DNA from: Terfezia claveryi
Lineage: Eukaryota; Ascomycota; Pezizomycetes; Pezizales; Pezizaceae
Assembly (NCBI GenBank): GCA_015179025.1
Contig: WHUX01000136.1
Location: 1 to 64,000 of the forward strand
Direction of reading: 5' to 3'
DNA length: 64,000 nt
Shown: positions 61,398 to 64,000 of the stretch, in pieces
How the letters are laid out: every line of letters starts with the position of its first letter
Position numbering within the stretch: position 1 is the stretch's first letter
Translations under genes and position numbers: made by a program
Notes under the pieces: model-generated
Seen by the model: only the letters and a program-made list of their open reading frames with translations
The model's database searches: none
Told to the model about the DNA's origin: nothing

Positions 61398-62229
61398 ATG
61401 TCGAGCAACCAATACGAGCAATACGATCACCATTCCAGATACCCACAAGCGTATAAACGCTCCACCTCAGACATGGCCAATCCTCATTACAACGCTCATG
61501 TCCACCCAAGACTGCCTCAGGGCTATGCATTCCCCAGCAAACAGCCCCATCATCACCACTCAGACCCCCTGTCACCCAGTGCCCCTCCACCGCACCATGG
61601 CTCCCTCGATGACGACGAAGTTAGCTTACATTCTCCTACTGCGTCGATCCACGCGCGGAGCTTCTCAAATTCAGTCAGCTCAAGCTCGTATGCGGGATCA
61701 GCGGCGGATGAGGCGAGTGACGAGAATGACGTTGACCTGGTTGCACTTTTGACGGAGAGACTGAGTAGCGCGTTTGATCCCATCCCTTTGGATAGGAGCT
61801 TGGCTGTGCAAGCACAAACGTATGTCATCAAGTCCAATTTGTCACTGTTTTCCAGATTGTTCCTGCTTTTTCAGGCCGTGATTGGATATATATTAACATG
61901 TGGCTTAACTGCTTTCCAACTAACTCTCAACGCAGATCAGGAATGCTAAATAGTAAAACGCGCGAGCTCATGGCGCTACAAGAGGAGACTGCCGCGAGGT
62001 TGGCACAGACAAAGAGGAGCTTCATAGAGGGCATGAAAGTCGCAAAGGAGGTCAAGGCGGATTTAGATTATGTCCATAAGAGGGTGATGTGTGTTCTCCA
62101 ATCCACATAGCATCCGTGTTTGTGTGCTGACGTTTTGAGGGCGACAGAAATTTGCAGAAAAAAACACAACAGAAGTATCCGGTTGAATATATGTTGGCTA
62201 GGGAGAGGATTCCACCACCCTCATCATAG
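61398..62229 (+). CDS. KXD1: KXD1, BLOC-1-like complex subunit (KxDL domain)
   Basis: Subunit of the BLOC-1-like complex that acts in endosomal sorting in yeast. Three exons: 61398-61819, 61936-62088 and 62148-62229, giving 657 nt and 218 residues. A disordered His/Ser/Pro-rich N-terminus (~100 residues) is followed by the KxDL domain: VDLVALLTERLSSAFDPIP, LDRSLAVQAQT, SGMLNSKTREL, FIEGMKVAKEVKADLDYVHKR and KYPVEYMLARERIPPPSS. The last exon is recognised because only one frame gives KYPVEY; the donor at 62089 (phase 2) joins to it, making Ile at the junction. The first intron is 117 nt, longer than others here. The gene appears intact. Confidence 0.88.
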
Positions 62230-64000
62230 TAAAAATTCGCTTTCGTCATTACTGTTCCGCTTGCCTAGCACAGTCTCCGCTGTTTGCTATATATCATTTT
62301 GCTTCTATCTTTTCATTGTTACCATTGAAGGTGATGGGAGGGGATTTGGCAAGACGATGGGGTAGCAACAATATTGCAAACGGGACTTGCTTGCCTTTTT
62401 GCCTGCGATGTGCTATTCTTGGTTGCATGGGGGATCATCAGTGATGATATTTTACCCGTATATTGTGTTTCGAGCTATTTTCATCATGTGTTTTGCTGGA
62501 TATTCTATCAACTGTTCTTGTTTTTATGTGTTTTGCTGGATATTCTATCAACTGTTCTTGTTTTTATCACTCTCACGCTCAAATGCTTGCTGTGGTGTTT
62601 GTCATTTATAGATTTATTATTGGGGCCGTAACGCGTAGCTGGGTTTCAGGGTTCTGGCGATATGATTATAAGGACTGATGCGCTCTGCGTTATTTTATAC
62701 GTCTGGGTTGGGTGAGTTTGTCTCGAACTGATATCGTTAGGGTGAGAGAAGAATGCAATTCAACCATCTTGTAGTTGAATGTCTGGTTCCCGGAGGTATA
62801 ATTACTTATATCTTGGTAACGATTAGTTCTCATATACATCATATGTACTCTCGCAACTTGTGTTCTATCCTCCAATTCTTATACCCCTAGACGGCTGTGA
62901 TTGCAATTTCAGAGCCTCACTTGGGCTGCAATGCCAAGCGGACGGAGGCGGAGTTAACTAAGATTGGTATGTTGAATTCAGGACTGTTTGTTGCGATTGA
63001 TGTCTTGAAAGGACGGTAGATTGGAGGTATTTTTTCAGGGTAATCTACTAGGCATTTGTTTTTATTGTTGGTTTCATAAAAGTTCACCTACTTTTTATTT
63101 TTTCATTTATTTTTTTATTTTTTTAAAGAAGAATAATGAAAGTTGAAATGATTATAGAAGTTATTTCCAGCAATGAGGTTGTTTAGGGTAGTTAGGGAAT
63201 AATCTTCAATCTAAGCTTTCATTTCTATTCGGTTTAAATACTAGAGAGGTTTTTGTTATTCCTTATATATTTTTTATTGTAAATAGCTATAGTTTAACAT
63301 ATTCGCCCTACATAGGTAGTCATCTACGAGGATCTGGGCACGAGACGTTTGCCTGGATTGGGAGTAGTTAGGCCTAGTGCACCATGGTGATGTTCTACAT
63401 AACTGCTTCCAGCATCATGCAACTTGAGGAATTTGTATTGAAACAACCCTTGTTCGCCACTGGACGATCTCCATCAGGCGCCGCAACCAACCTTCCCGTG
63501 TACCTGACTATAGCAAGCAGGGCATCTCAATCCAAACTAACGGGTATGGCAGACAGGGATAGGGTACATTGCATACATTCTTTCCGTGTATGTATAGCTG
63601 AGCTCCATCATTTCTGCACCTCTTATACGCGAGAAGTTGAATGCGATTTTTTGCATATTATTGCTTTTTCTTTTCTTTTCTTGACTGTGATTTATGGAAA
63701 TTCCGTGTCAGCCTGCAAACTGAGGCTGCTTTGTGTGCGTGATTGCAAGTTCCTTCCCCTGTAGTCGATGTTTCGCGATTATAACGACATCCGTGCTTGC
63801 AACCCAAGGCTTTGGATTGAAGATACAGTATCAACACCTAGACCTGATATCTATTAGTCTGGCACGATAACTATACTAACTTAATACTGGACGGAGCTGC
63901 TAGTTGCAACGTCCGTATTTGAGACGCCATGGCCGGAATACATGTAACATACAAAGCGGATACTCTTGCAGTGAAATTAGGCAGGAAGCTGAGTACGGCA
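62230..64000. other. Right flank, no gene recognised
   Basis: No convincing gene. It contains a 40-bp tandem duplication (62488-62567), an AT-rich patch at 63050-63300, CTGGGCACGAGAC near 63335 and TAGTCTGGCACG near 63856. An open frame of 126 codons (63384-63764, plus) shows no recognisable domain. Confidence 0.5.
62488..62567. repeat. Perfect 40-bp tandem duplication
   Basis: Two identical, directly adjacent 40-bp units begin GTGTTTTGCTGG at 62488 and 62528. They lie 259 bp after the KXD1 stop and may be in its 3' untranslated region. Perfect identity suggests a recent event. Confidence 0.95.

Noticed and set aside
63384..63764. 126-codon plus-strand frame near the right edge
   Set aside because: No recognisable domain and no homologous motif; kept only as part of the intergenic description.

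Overview
The window reads as nuclear DNA of a filamentous ascomycete, most likely a Pezizomycete such as a truffle or morel relative. That taxonomic guess is an inference. The supporting signs are split genes with short introns (about 47-117 nt, GT...AG), a very large hybrid histidine kinase with long disordered stretches, chromodomain Ty3/gypsy elements, low gene density, and repeats mutated almost only by C:G to T:A changes, as repeat-induced point mutation (RIP) would leave.

Layout. Bases 239-19160 are a three-deep nest of Ty3/gypsy chromoviruses, all reading on the minus strand. Element A (239-19160) was entered by element B (2220-14473), which was entered by element C (2787-9132). Each has its own LTR pair and 5-bp target duplication, and the duplication copies differ only by transitions. 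C is youngest: its pol is open except for one TGA. Bases 20239-36890 hold three host genes on the plus strand: cytosolic isoleucyl-tRNA synthetase (8 exons), a LENG1/CIR_N-type RS-rich nuclear protein (2 exons) and a 2080-residue hybrid histidine kinase (6 exons). Bases ~37780-49640 are an AT-rich graveyard: a pogo-like transposase split by a solo LTR, a ~650-bp TA-flanked inverted-repeat element, a 404-codon dead gene resembling TET/JBP 2-oxoglutarate/Fe(II) dioxygenases, and a Helitron Rep/helicase. The pogo and dioxygenase frames, and almost the whole Helitron frame, run without frameshifts despite many stops. Bases 50810-62229 return to host genes: a Gly/Arg-rich conserved protein and a NUG1-type nucleolar GTPase (both minus), then the calcium sensor NCS1/frequenin and the BLOC-1-like subunit KXD1 (both plus). 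Long intergenic stretches separate them.

The host genes are unrelated housekeeping and signalling genes with no operon-like logic. NUG1 and NCS1 are divergent across a ~1.47-kb intergenic region. In ILS1, LENG1-like, the kinase, NUG1, NCS1 and KXD1 the proposed exons sum to whole codons, which supports the splice models given. The most unusual items are the dioxygenase-like pseudogene next to the Helitron, a hairpin motif shared by the LTRs of two different retroelement families (with 61-bp repeat copy-number change inside one element), and a short motif (TAGTCTGGTTGGCA) recurring across intergenic DNA.
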